The notes: generated from the letters alone by a model not told the origin. Positions 8,048 to 16,652 are shown, numbered from the stretch's first letter. The stretch is 64,000 bases of DNA from Jatrophihabitans sp. (GCA_025963285.1 JAOPUX010000071.1:1-64000); one strand, 5' to 3'. Made by a program: numbers and translations.

Positions 8048-9144
8048 GAGGCCGGACGGTTGGTGTCGGAGGGGGAGGGGGTGGCTGTCGGGGTGGCGGC
8101 AGGTCCGAGCAGCGGCGCGGTGTCGGTGTCGGTCACCCAGCCCAGTTCGGTCTGGAGCGTGGTCGAGGGCAGCTGGGCGAGCTCGCGCTTCTGGGCCAGG
8201 CTGGAGGCGTCCTTGAGGTAGTGGGAGAGGAAGAGCTTCTCCTCGGTCCGCTCTAGCGAACGGGTGGTGGTCGTGATGAGGTACTGCTGGGATAGCGGGT
8301 ACTCCCCGGAGAGCAGTGTCTGCTGACTGGGGAAGATGCAGTTCTGCTTGCCCGGCAGGGTGAGCTCGAACGGGCGTAGCTGCTCCTCGTAGAGGGTGTA
8401 GTAGCTGAACGGGAAGTAGGCCAGCCGTCCGTTGGCCGCAACCCCGCGGCCGGTGAACGCCGGCACCAGCCACGCCCGTGCTGCGTCGTCGGTCTTGAAG
8501 GAGTGGAAGTCGCTGCGCAGATCGAGCAGGCTCGGCCGCGCGGAACCCAGCACAGCCTGGTCGAAGAGCGTGAAGCCCGCGCTGCCCAGCCCCACCCCGC
8601 CGGTGGAGAGCGGCACGCCGAGGTAGCCCGCGCCGAGCTGGCTCCACTGCAGGGTGGGCGAGCCGGCGCGGAAGATCGTCTGCAGCTGGGTGGTCGTCAG
8701 GCAGTCGCCCCCGACGTCGGAGTCGTTCTCGATCGTGACGACATCACCGTCGGCGGCGAGCGTGAACTGGACGACCTTCAGGCCTGCGTGCTGGCAGGCG
8801 AGCTCCTGCTTGGCGGTGATCTTGGTCGTCGAGTCGACCATGTCCGTCTGGCCGGAGCAGAGCTCGGAGTAGGCCTGGGCGGCGCCGTGGAAGGACTCCT
8901 TGACCAGCACGTCGGCGCCGCTGGCGTCGAACTTCGGCTTCTCGGCAGGGGTCATCGTGCCGGTGTCACCGTCGATCTCCAGCTGCCCGGGCAGCAGGGT
9001 GGGCAGCGTGACGGCCTGGGCGACGGCGCTGGTCGTGGCGCTCGAGACGGTGCTCGGGGTGGCCGTGTTGCTCGACGTGCTGACGCAGCCGGCCAGCGAC
9101 ACGGTGACTCCGACCAGGGTGATCAGCCAGTTCCGGGCTCTCAT
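8044..9144 (-). CDS. PstS-like periplasmic-binding-type lipoprotein
   Basis: The 366-residue protein starts at ATG 9144, overlapping the upstream stop as ATGA. It has a signal peptide ending in the lipobox LAGC (MRARNWLITLVGVTVSLAGC). The body resembles phosphate-binding PstS proteins: SELCSGQTDMVDSTTKIT resembles the family's FCxGxxDxxDASRxI stretch, VVTIENDSD its core strand, and CLTTTQLQTIFRAG...LQWSQL its hinge segment. The C-terminus is an acidic, Thr/Pro-rich tail. No pstCAB genes are near, and the neighbours are polysaccharide-type genes. It may bind a different ligand or act as a structural or sensor protein. Family assignment is by motif recall only. Confidence 0.7.
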   Translation of the reverse strand: MRARNWLITLVGVTVSLAGCVSTSSNTATPSTVSSATTSAVAQAVTLPTLLPGQLEIDGDTGTMTPAEKPKFDASGADVLVKESFHGAAQAYSELCSGQTDMVDSTTKITAKQELACQHAGLKVVQFTLAADGDVVTIENDSDVGGDCLTTTQLQTIFRAGSPTLQWSQLGAGYLGVPLSTGGVGLGSAGFTLFDQAVLGSARPSLLDLRSDFHSFKTDDAARAWLVPAFTGRGVAANGRLAYFPFSYYTLYEEQLRPFELTLPGKQNCIFPSQQTLLSGEYPLSQQYLITTTTRSLERTEEKLFLSHYLKDASSLAQKRELAQLPSTTLQTELGWVTDTDTAPLLGPAATPTATPSPSDTNRPAS

Positions 9145-10274
9145 GACGACCCCTCGCTGGAGGCATTCGTGGCGGCGGCGCTGGCCGAGGTCACCGGGTA
9201 GGTGAGCTCCGTGCCGGAGGAGACGACGGAGAAGTCCGAGAGCGAGAAGCCCTGCAGCTCGTTGGGCGCCAGCAGTGCGGAGGAGACGCCTCGCTCGGCG
9301 TAGAGGGTGGGTACCGCAGCACGGTCGACCACGATCGCACCGTAGGTGCGCAGGGCGGCGGTGATGGCGTCCGCGGTGCGCCGCTGCTGTGCGGTGAGTG
9401 GGATGAGCTTGCCGGTCTTCGGATCCCGCGCGGCCTTCATCGTCACGCCCGCCCGCAGCCGGATACGGGCGCCCTCGGGCAGCGAGCCCACCGGGCCGTT
9501 GCCATCGGTCATCGAGGCGGGGCGGACGAAGTACCGCTGCGACGGCCCCGGGACGCTGATGGCCAGCGCATGCTGGATCAGCCCCTGCTGCAGCTCGTCG
9601 GGGGTGATCAGCCCGGCGAAGAGCGGCAGTCCGGAGCCGCGGGCGCTGGGCGTTCCAGGGCTCACGTAGCCGGTGCCCTTCAGCTGCCACTTGGTGGCGT
9701 ACTGGAAGGAGATCTGGCCGTTGGGCTCGCGCCGCGCGCGCCAGAGGTCGTAGCCGACGCCGTGCTGCCGGTCGAGAATCGTGAACCAGCCGTCGTAGCG
9801 CGGGTCAGGGCTGGCGTCGGCAGGGACGTCGAGGTTGATGGCGTGTGGGATGTCGCCGCAGAGCACCTGCCGGCAGACCACCGAGGTGGGCGTGCCGCCG
9901 GACACGACGGGCACCGTCCACGCCGTGGTGTTGATGTAGAGGTGGCTGTCGACGCGCCGGTAGGTTGTCTTCACCGAGGTGCCGGTAGCCGTCTCCGGAA
10001 GCGCGGCGAGCCGCTCGGAGGCGTCGCTCAGCATCACCGTGGAGTTCGAGGCGACCGGCTGGTCGGCGACCTGGACGTTCCAGGGTGAGGTGGCGCTGAA
10101 GAACCGCTCGCTGCCGGCCGCCTGGGTGTCTCCGACCATCGAAGCAGCCGGGGTCTTGACCACGGTGACTGTGGATGACGGCGCCGGCGTGTTCCCCGAG
10201 GTGCAGGCACAGACCAGCGCCGAGGCCGCAACACCCGCCGAGAGGGCGAGGACGCGGCGGTTGCGAAGCTTCAC
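9141..10274 (-). CDS. Uncharacterised lipoprotein of an actinobacterial secreted family
   Basis: The 377-residue protein starts at GTG 10274 (GTGA overlap with the upstream stop). The signal sequence MKLRNRRVLALSAGVAASALVCAC ends in a lipobox, followed by a Ser/Thr/Pro linker. Motifs include FFSATSPWNVQV, DGWFTILDRQ, GYDLWRARRE, ARGSGLPLFAGLITPDEL and a paired HALAISVP, then LPEGARIRL and TYGAIVVD. From memory this pattern recurs in uncharacterised secreted proteins of soil actinomycetes. I know no biochemical function. The aromatic and W-x-A-R segments would suit carbohydrate contact, which is inference from context. Confidence 0.7.
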   Translation of the reverse strand: MKLRNRRVLALSAGVAASALVCACTSGNTPAPSSTVTVVKTPAASMVGDTQAAGSERFFSATSPWNVQVADQPVASNSTVMLSDASERLAALPETATGTSVKTTYRRVDSHLYINTTAWTVPVVSGGTPTSVVCRQVLCGDIPHAINLDVPADASPDPRYDGWFTILDRQHGVGYDLWRARREPNGQISFQYATKWQLKGTGYVSPGTPSARGSGLPLFAGLITPDELQQGLIQHALAISVPGPSQRYFVRPASMTDGNGPVGSLPEGARIRLRAGVTMKAARDPKTGKLIPLTAQQRRTADAITAALRTYGAIVVDRAAVPTLYAERGVSSALLAPNELQGFSLSDFSVVSSGTELTYPVTSASAAATNASSEGSS

Positions 10275-11239
10275 CCGGCTTCCTGGTGCAGCTTGGCGAT
10301 CAGCTCCGCGAGCGGGGCGATGCTGGACGACCAGGAGTCGTTGGCGGCCGAGCCGTCGACGCTGCGCTGCGCTGCGGAGACGATCGAGAGCGCGTCGACG
10401 TAGGCCCGCATCCGGATGAACTCCGCGTCGACCTCCGCCTCGGCACGGATGAGCTCGGCGCGGCGGTAGAGCTCATTGGCGACGGCATTGTGGTGGTGGC
10501 GCCGTGCGACCACCACCCGGTGCATGGAGCTGAGCAGCGACGTCATCAGCTGCTCCGGTGAGAGGCTCTCGCCACGCACCATGCGGGCCACCTCGTCGCT
10601 GGCCGGGTAGGTCTCGGTCATGAGCTGGTCGGCTGCTGCCTGGCTCTCGGTGATGCTCCCGAGGGCGCTTTCGAGGACGTTTTCAGGGACGGTCTCGGGG
10701 ACGGTCTCCGGGACGACCAGCTCGGCCGTGGCGGCCTGCGGGTCGCGGAACACGGTGCGCTCCACCGTCTGCTCCGCCGGCTGCTCGACCGTCTGCTCGA
10801 CCAGCCGCTCGACCTGCCGCTCGGTCGGCGGTGCGGGGACGGCGTAGTGCACGCGCGGCGTGCGGCGCCTGCGGGGAAAGCCGTGCATGCGCGACTCTGA
10901 TCGCGGCAGCTGGGTGCTCGCCGATCCGCTCCGCGCAGGCACGACCGCGGGCGAGGCAGCAGGCGCCGGCGGCGTTGCGGGCAGGGTTGCGGGCAGGGTT
11001 GCGTGCGAGGTTGGGGGTAGGGAGGGCTGCTGCGGTGCGTCGCTGGCCGGCGTGGGCGCCGCAGCCGGCTCGACTGGTGCCTCCACGGGGGACGCGGGTC
11101 GCTCGACCACGCCCGCGAGGGCGCGGTTGCGGGCGGCCAGGACCTCGGCCAGCGACGGTGGGCGGCCGACGAACATCCGCGAGAAGGTCGTGGGCCGGGT
11201 GTCGCCGCCCTCGCTCTGTCGGGTGGTGAGACTGGTCAT
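10271..11239 (-). CDS. Pro/Glu-rich cytosolic protein with C-terminal helical region
   Basis: The 322-residue protein has no signal peptide or membrane segment. ATG 11239 overlaps the upstream stop (ATGA). The first half is low-complexity Ala/Pro/Ser with short tandem repeats such as LPATLPATPPA. In the middle are VEQ/ERQ-type repeats (RLVEQTVEQPAEQTVERTV) and VPETVPETVPENV. The last 130 residues are predicted helical and charged (MHRVVVARRHHHNAVANELYRRAELIRAEAEV broken into helices), compatible with a coiled coil. It may be a cytoplasmic scaffold for the membrane synthase encoded upstream. No family is recognised. Confidence 0.7.
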   Translation of the reverse strand: MTSLTTRQSEGGDTRPTTFSRMFVGRPPSLAEVLAARNRALAGVVERPASPVEAPVEPAAAPTPASDAPQQPSLPPTSHATLPATLPATPPAPAASPAVVPARSGSASTQLPRSESRMHGFPRRRRTPRVHYAVPAPPTERQVERLVEQTVEQPAEQTVERTVFRDPQAATAELVVPETVPETVPENVLESALGSITESQAAADQLMTETYPASDEVARMVRGESLSPEQLMTSLLSSMHRVVVARRHHHNAVANELYRRAELIRAEAEVDAEFIRMRAYVDALSIVSAAQRSVDGSAANDSWSSSIAPLAELIAKLHQEAG

Positions 11240-12894
11240 CGGGTGCCTCCGGAGGTGGTCTGGTCGGGCGTCCCGGTCACGGGCCGGACGTAGTCCGCGG
11301 GGACTCGGACGAGGGTGTAGCGGGCGTCGGCGAACGCCACGGGCAGGCTGGGGTCGGTGCCGTTGGCTGCGGCGGGATAGGTCTGGGTGAGCAGGTCCTG
11401 GGTGTTGTGTCGGGACAGCAGCAGGTAACGCACGGTATGAGCCGGGGCATCGGCGACGCGCATCCATGGCCCGTCCGACTTGTCGACGCGATCGAGGAAG
11501 AGCCCGGGGTCGCCGGTCAGCAGCATCACCGCGTACGTCTGGGCATTGTCGGTGAGGATCTGGTCGACGCCGTGGACGTGGGCGCGGATCCAGCCGGCCA
11601 TCGCCTTCTCTGTGTCGATGCCGACGACCTCGCCGTTCTTCGTGCGCGAGCCCTCCTGGCTGGCCCCCGAGGAGAGCGCCGAGGTGAAGGCCGACTCCAG
11701 GTTCTGCCGCGGGAAGGTACGCATCTGCGAGTAGGTCCACGGCACCGAGGCGACCAGCGCGACGATGAGCAGCCCCACGACGGTCAACCGGGAGCCGGCC
11801 AGCGAGCGAGCCAGCCAGAGAGCCCCGACGATGGCGAAGAGCAGGATCGGGAGGGCGTCGCGCATAGCCAGTGGGCTGGCGGTGAGGTGGAGCAGCGACG
11901 AGGCCCCCGGGGCGATGATCGCCCCGGCGACCAGGGCGGCACACCACAGCGCGAGGCTGTCGCGACGGGCCAGCCCGACCACCACCAACGCGGGGAGGAC
12001 GACGATGGCTAGCGGCGCCCCGTCGAGCACGAGCCGCCCGGTGTCGGTGACGGTGGCGCCGAATGAGATGCCGTCGGAGGGGAAGCGCGGGATCCAGCCG
12101 AAGGGACGGTGCGTCAGGAGCAGGCTGAACCCGACCCACAGGGCCAGGGCGTAGACGGCGGGCGCGGCCAGTCCCACCGAGGTGCCCTCGATCTCCTCCT
12201 CGCGAGCCCCGTTGCGGGACAGCACCACGCTGACCCCCACGAAGGAGACGGCGAACCAGACGAGCGACTGGTAGCCGGCGAGGCCGGCCACGGCGAAGGT
12301 CAGGCCGGAGAGGAGCACGAAGCGGATGTCGGCGGTGAGGTACCACGTCAGCAGGCAGCTGACGGCGGCGACCGTGAGCGAGAGGGCCACCAGGTCGCTG
12401 GCGCCGTCGCTGGCATAGAAGGCGAAGAGCGGGTTACAGCCGAGGCCGACGAGCACGCCGGCCCGCAGCAGCCCGGGCACCGCCACCCGTCGCATCAAGG
12501 TGTTGACGCTGACCATGAGGTAGGCGGCGAAGGGTGCCGAGACGAGCGGGACGATCACCAGCGAGCGGGCCCACGGCGCGACGATCGTCAGCGGCGACAT
12601 CAGCAGGGTCGACAGCGGTGGGTAGTTGAAGCCGACCGCCGAGAGCTTTGGCGGGCTGTTGTGCCAGATCATCAGCGTGCGGTTGAGCTGGTCGAGGGTC
12701 ACGAAGCTGACGACGTGTGCCCCCTGGACAAGCCACTCGCCGATCCAGACGTAGAGCCCGGTGAACACCGCGAAGACCGCGAGGCTCTCCCAGCGGCGCC
12801 GCGGCACGTCCGGGTTGCGGCGCCCCTGGGTCTGCACGACCCCGTCGGAGCTGGGGGAGCGGCGGAAGTTCGTCTCCAGATCGAGCAGGGTCAT
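11236..12894 (-). CDS. Multi-pass membrane protein, GT-C/ArnT-like
   Basis: The 552-residue protein starts at ATG 12894, overlapping the synthase stop (ATGA). After a short basic cytosolic tail, about eleven hydrophobic segments run to residue 400 or so. An extracytoplasmic loop early on (LMIWHNSPPKLSAVGFNYPPLSTLL) resembles the first loop of GT-C glycosyltransferases. A soluble domain of about 130 residues ends the protein and includes WIRAHVHGVDQILTDNAQTYAVMLL read in pieces. I infer a polyprenyl-phosphate-sugar-dependent transferase or polymer-modifying membrane enzyme. No catalytic acidic pair was proven. It follows the GT2 synthase, which fits a role in modifying or exporting the polymer. 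Confidence 0.65.
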   Translation of the reverse strand: MTLLDLETNFRRSPSSDGVVQTQGRRNPDVPRRRWESLAVFAVFTGLYVWIGEWLVQGAHVVSFVTLDQLNRTLMIWHNSPPKLSAVGFNYPPLSTLLMSPLTIVAPWARSLVIVPLVSAPFAAYLMVSVNTLMRRVAVPGLLRAGVLVGLGCNPLFAFYASDGASDLVALSLTVAAVSCLLTWYLTADIRFVLLSGLTFAVAGLAGYQSLVWFAVSFVGVSVVLSRNGAREEEIEGTSVGLAAPAVYALALWVGFSLLLTHRPFGWIPRFPSDGISFGATVTDTGRLVLDGAPLAIVVLPALVVVGLARRDSLALWCAALVAGAIIAPGASSLLHLTASPLAMRDALPILLFAIVGALWLARSLAGSRLTVVGLLIVALVASVPWTYSQMRTFPRQNLESAFTSALSSGASQEGSRTKNGEVVGIDTEKAMAGWIRAHVHGVDQILTDNAQTYAVMLLTGDPGLFLDRVDKSDGPWMRVADAPAHTVRYLLLSRHNTQDLLTQTYPAAANGTDPSLPVAFADARYTLVRVPADYVRPVTGTPDQTTSGGTR

Positions 12895-14915
12895 GCGCTG
12901 GCCTCTTCTCGCTCGCCCCAGAGCAGGTCATCCATGGCGACCTCGGGCAGCGTGGACCTGGTCGGGCGCATCCGGACGGTCGGCGGGTGGTTCGGGTCGT
13001 CCAGGCCGTGCTCGGTCTTCTCCCAGTAGAACGGGTTGGTGAAGAGCTGGATGAATCCCTTCCAGGCGGCCCAGCTCATCAGCCCCCAGTAGAGCGGGGA
13101 GAGCAGCGCATTGCGGGTCAGGCCGAAGTCGCCGCGGTGCAGCCCACCGGCCACGTTGAGGAACAGGAAGATGAAGTTGCCGACGAACAGCAGCGCGCTC
13201 GCGATGTAGAAGACGACGCCGGGGAAGACCTGCTGGATGAGGTGCATCCGGGTGAAGGCGTAGAGCGTCGTCAGGAACCAGAAGATCGGGTTCATCAGCA
13301 GCACGAACGTGCTGCCCAGGGTGAGGTTGAGGCTGGCGAAGCCGCGCGGGCCGATCTGCCCCAGCAGGGCGAACGGGTGCCGCATGTGCACCAGCCAGGT
13401 CTGGATGTAGCCCTTGTTCCACCTGCTGCGCTGGCGGATCCAGTTGCCGACCTCGGAGTTCGCCTCCTCGAGGGTGGTGGAGTCGATCATCGCGGTGCGG
13501 AAGCCACCGCGGTGCAGGCGCAGGCCCAGGTCGGCGTCCTCGGTGACGTTGTACGGGTCCCAGGCACCGAGTCCGCGCAGCGCCTCGGTGAGGAAGTGGT
13601 TCGAGGTGCCGCCCAGCGGGATCGGCGAACCGGCCGCGGCCATGGCCGGCAGCACGAGGTCGAAGTGCATCGCGTACTCGTTGGCGAAGCACGCGGTGAG
13701 GATGTTCTGGTGCTGGTTGAAGTGGTTCAACTTGGCCTGCACGCAGATGACGTTCTCCGGCATCCGGCTGAAGGCGATGACGGCCTTCTTCAGCTGGTTC
13801 GGCTCGGGCCGGTCCTCCGCGTCGTAGATGACGCAGAACATGCCGGAGGCGAGCATGAGGCCGTAGTTGCAGGCCTTCGGCTTGGTCTTGGGCAGGCTCG
13901 CGGGGACGACGACCGTGTGGAACTGGGGCGGCAGGTCCAGCTCCGCGATCGCCGCGATCGTCTCCTCGTCGTCGGCCTCGCAGAGCAGCTTGATGTCGAG
14001 TCGGGTCCGCGGGTAGTTGAGTTCGCCGAGCCCCTCCACGAGATGGCGCACCACCCGCCCCTCGCGGTATAGCGGCACCAGGATCGTGTACATCGGCAGC
14101 AGGTGCTCGTCGAGCATGGCGATGTGCTCGTCGGTGATGTCGAGCTCCAGGTGAGTCCCGAGCGCGCGCAGTGTCAAGGAGAACTTGTATGCCGAGACGA
14201 GCAGGTAGATCGCGCTGGCCACGCCGATCACCGCGATCATCGTCGCCACCGGCCAGATCAAGGCGCAGACGACGACGAGCGCGACGCCAAAGGCCATAAC
14301 CCCCCGCTGCGCCGGGGTGCTGACGATGTGCCCGGAGAGCTCCGGGGCGGTGTCGCGCAGGTTGTTGATCGACAGCTCGGTCAGCCGCTCGGCGTTGATC
14401 GCCTGCAGGACCCGGTCCAGCTCCACCCGGTTGGCGAGCAGCTGTTCGGCGCGGCAACCCAGCAGGTCCTCGATGTCGGCGAGTGCGTTGGGGTGCAGCG
14501 GCCGGGCGACCGCCAGCAGCACGACGCCGTCGGCGTCCCGCGCGACCGGCAGCGCGTGCCAGGCCAGGCTCGTCTCCCAGGGCAGCAGCGCGATGATGGC
14601 CGGGTCGAGCTCGTCGTCGACCAGGCTGACCTGCTGCAGGCCGTAGGACTGGCACAGGACCGCGACGCGCAGATCCTCGGTGAGCATCCCGTGGGCGACG
14701 AGGATGTCGCAGAGCGGATCGCCGACCGCGCGGTACTCCTCGAGTGCGAACTCGAGCTGCGCCGCCGTGATCAGGCCGTTGTCCATGAGCAGCGCAGTCA
14801 TCGCCAGCCGCGAGGTGGCATCGCGGGCCGACTCGCCGGGGAACTGCCGCTGTGGGTCAGGTCGGCGGGGGGTGGGGTCCTCGGTGTGGGGGCGGAGGTC
14901 CGGGGGTAGGGCCAC
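12891..14915 (-). CDS. Processive GT2 synthase (cellulose-synthase-like) with N-terminal MshEN domain
   Basis: The best start is GTG 14915, two bases after the upstream stop, giving 674 residues. A longer frame would overrun the upstream gene. Residues about 35-165 form a type II secretion E N-terminal (MshEN) domain: LLMDNGLITAAQLEFALEE, then DILVAHGMLTEDLRVAVL and LQQVSLVDDELDP. Two membrane segments follow (VMAFGVALVVVCALI; ATMIAVIGVASAIYLLV). The GT2 core has the processive signature: CEADD, YDAED (DxD-like), TEDADLG (TED) and QRSRW (QxxRW). It ends with several transmembrane helices. It should polymerise a sugar on the cytosolic side and extrude it, as BcsA does. MshEN domains bind cyclic di-GMP in some families. 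Here the first conserved Arg/Gly of the motif is not obvious, so binding is uncertain. Confidence 0.85.
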   Translation of the reverse strand: MALPPDLRPHTEDPTPRRPDPQRQFPGESARDATSRLAMTALLMDNGLITAAQLEFALEEYRAVGDPLCDILVAHGMLTEDLRVAVLCQSYGLQQVSLVDDELDPAIIALLPWETSLAWHALPVARDADGVVLLAVARPLHPNALADIEDLLGCRAEQLLANRVELDRVLQAINAERLTELSINNLRDTAPELSGHIVSTPAQRGVMAFGVALVVVCALIWPVATMIAVIGVASAIYLLVSAYKFSLTLRALGTHLELDITDEHIAMLDEHLLPMYTILVPLYREGRVVRHLVEGLGELNYPRTRLDIKLLCEADDEETIAAIAELDLPPQFHTVVVPASLPKTKPKACNYGLMLASGMFCVIYDAEDRPEPNQLKKAVIAFSRMPENVICVQAKLNHFNQHQNILTACFANEYAMHFDLVLPAMAAAGSPIPLGGTSNHFLTEALRGLGAWDPYNVTEDADLGLRLHRGGFRTAMIDSTTLEEANSEVGNWIRQRSRWNKGYIQTWLVHMRHPFALLGQIGPRGFASLNLTLGSTFVLLMNPIFWFLTTLYAFTRMHLIQQVFPGVVFYIASALLFVGNFIFLFLNVAGGLHRGDFGLTRNALLSPLYWGLMSWAAWKGFIQLFTNPFYWEKTEHGLDDPNHPPTVRMRPTRSTLPEVAMDDLLWGEREEASA

Positions 14916-14917
14916 GA

Positions 14918-15172
14918 TCAGACACCTGATCCAAAACTCGGCGGCTCGGCTCTTCGGGCCGAGGCCACCAGCCCGGTCGAGCCGCGGGCCGGCCGAAGCC
15001 GCATCACCGCATAGATCACGGCTGCGCCGCCGAGTACGACCAGCGGGGCGACGAGGAAGACGAGGAAGGTCACCGCAAAGACGGCAAGGCTGACGCACGT
15101 CCGCATGAAGGCCGCCACGGCGGGGACCCGCTCGCGACGTGGCGGCACGTACTGGGAGTCCTGGGGGGGCAT
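14918..15172 (-). CDS. Small membrane protein, first gene of the surface operon
   Basis: The 84-residue product has a Pro/Arg-rich N-terminus (MPPQDSQYVPPRRERV). A hydrophobic stretch of about 35 residues (TCVSLAVFAVTFLVFLVAP, then LVVLGGAAVIYAVM) could form one long or two short membrane helices. A basic Ser/Arg tail ends FGSGV. ATG 15172 is the first start after the AT-rich promoter region. It lies two bases before the GT2 synthase and may be an accessory subunit. I recognise no named family. Confidence 0.65.
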   Translation of the reverse strand: MPPQDSQYVPPRRERVPAVAAFMRTCVSLAVFAVTFLVFLVAPLVVLGGAAVIYAVMRLRPARGSTGLVASARRAEPPSFGSGV

Positions 15173-15340
15173 CGCGGTCCGTTTCAGTGGCCTTCTGATT
15201 GCTTTACAACAGCATTACACCAGAACTCATGTCCACTTTTACTCAAGACATGCGAAAGATTGACCTACGGCACGACGCAAATAATGCCCTTAGTAAATGC
15301 AAATGCCCTTAATTATAGGGCGTTAGTGCATGATCAAGAG
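15173..15340 (-). promoter_or_regulatory. Promoter region of the surface operon with TATAAT box and twin operator-like repeats
   Basis: This is the most AT-rich stretch in the first 20 kb. On the minus strand a perfect TATAAT lies at 15317-15312, inside the inverted repeat CCCTataattAAGGG. The word AATGCCCTTA occurs twice in direct orientation at 15283-15292 and 15302-15311, 19 bp apart, overlapping the -10 box and the likely transcript start. No good -35 is at the standard distance (TTGATC is only 14 bp away), which fits an activator-dependent promoter. The leader to the first ATG would be about 130 nt. Confidence 0.55.
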
Positions 15341-16597
15341 CTATGGGCTCCGAAGCCAGTTCTGGGCGAGTAGTCCGTATTGGGTGGGGTCCCCGGTCTC
15401 GTCGGTGGTCAACGACATCGGGCTCGCGTCGGTGTTGCCCCACACCCAGAAGAGGACGCCGATGCGATGGGATGTCGCCCATGTCAGGTATTTCGCGACA
15501 TATCCGTCGAGTGGTTGGTTGGCACCGAGCTCGCTCGTTATTACCGGCACCGATTGGGCTAATACGGCCACCTTTGCGTCCCAACACGTGGGGGTCGAGC
15601 AGCTGGTGAAGTCGTAGGTGTGGAAGGCCGCGACGAGCTGCGGGTCTGCGGGGGCGTAGTGCAGCCATTCGGAGAGATCGTTGGCGTAGTCGAGGCCGCC
15701 GAGCAGGATCGGCTGGGCGGCGCCGTCGGCGCGGATGGTGGTCACGATGGTGGCCATCCCGACGGCAGGGTAGGTACGCCCGTCGAGCGGGGTGGCGTCG
15801 TCGACATCGGGCACCTGGCAGCCACCGTCGCGCCAGCACTGCCAGCTCAGGGTGAAGCCGCCTCCGCCTGCCGAGGTGGGCCGGGAGTTGGGCTCGTTGA
15901 AGGCGTCGAACATCACCGAGGGGTCGCCGCGGTACTCCGTGGCTACCTGCCCCCAGAAGGCCACGGCGTCGGTGTCGGGCATGGCGTAGTTGCCGAAGGC
16001 GTCCGAGCCGACGAGCTTGCGGCTCTGCAGATCGAGGATGACGGCGATACCGCGGGCGTGTAGCGCGTCGACGAAGGTGTGCACCTCCTGGCGGTACCCG
16101 GTGGAGGTTCGTGCGGTGCTGGCATCGCTGACCGGGGCGCCGCGGGTGCCGAGCCAGCAGTCCTCGTTGAGGGGTAGGCGGACGGTGTTGACGCCCCAGG
16201 AGTGCAGCGCCGCTGCGACGGTGGTCGTGGCTGCCGACCCGAGCGTGTCGAGGGCCGAGTAACCCCAGCCCTGGGTGCACGCGTACTCGAAGCTGCTCCA
16301 ATCCACCCCGCGGGGGGTGAAGGGCAGGCCGGTGCGTCGATCCATGAGCTGGTTGCCCACGACGTGCGGCTCGGCGGCGGTAGACCCGCTCGGCGCGATC
16401 GTGGGCGTTGGGGAGGTGGTCGGCGCAGACGTGGTGGGGCGGCTCGTCGGGGCTGGCTGTGCCGCATGGCTCTTCGATCTACTCAGGTGCTGCGGCACCA
16501 GGACCGCCACCGCCGCGAGGACCGTCACGCCGGCGAGGATGGCGAGCAGCCGGCGGAGTCGTGCAGCGCTGGGCCGGCCGGTGCCCGTGCGGATCAC
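15341..16597 (-). CDS. Secreted or membrane-anchored glycoside hydrolase family 5 (endoglucanase-like)
   Basis: The 418-residue protein starts at GTG 16597. The N-terminus has Arg-rich residues and then a hydrophobic helix (LLAILAGVTVLAAVAVLVP), followed by a Thr/Pro/Ser linker to about residue 75. The catalytic domain shows GH5 landmarks: LPFTPRGVDWSSFEYA at the start, GVNTVRLPLNEDCW, the acid/base in FDAFNEPN, HTYDFTSC near the substrate His/Tyr, and the nucleophile Glu in VPVITSELG, with WVWGN near the end. It probably cuts beta-1,4-glucan or a related polymer outside the cell. Cellulose-type synthase clusters usually include such a hydrolase, so a role in trimming or releasing the polymer made next door is likely. 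Its stop is 24 bp before the operon's TATAAT box. Confidence 0.85.
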   Translation of the reverse strand: MIRTGTGRPSAARLRRLLAILAGVTVLAAVAVLVPQHLSRSKSHAAQPAPTSRPTTSAPTTSPTPTIAPSGSTAAEPHVVGNQLMDRRTGLPFTPRGVDWSSFEYACTQGWGYSALDTLGSAATTTVAAALHSWGVNTVRLPLNEDCWLGTRGAPVSDASTARTSTGYRQEVHTFVDALHARGIAVILDLQSRKLVGSDAFGNYAMPDTDAVAFWGQVATEYRGDPSVMFDAFNEPNSRPTSAGGGGFTLSWQCWRDGGCQVPDVDDATPLDGRTYPAVGMATIVTTIRADGAAQPILLGGLDYANDLSEWLHYAPADPQLVAAFHTYDFTSCSTPTCWDAKVAVLAQSVPVITSELGANQPLDGYVAKYLTWATSHRIGVLFWVWGNTDASPMSLTTDETGDPTQYGLLAQNWLRSP

Positions 16598-16652
16598 GGC
16601 AGCGAGTCTACGGACTCACCGCCGCCTCTCAGAGCCTGGTGATGGCACCTTT

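Noticed and set aside
12987..14072. 361-codon plus-strand ORF opposite the GT2 synthase
   Set aside because: Glu/Val/Arg-biased shadow, while the minus strand carries DxD, TED and QxxRW motifs.
3672..16597. Antibiotic biosynthetic cluster suggested by the SARP-type regulator
   Set aside because: No polyketide, peptide or terpene synthase genes are near; neighbours are surface and polymer genes.
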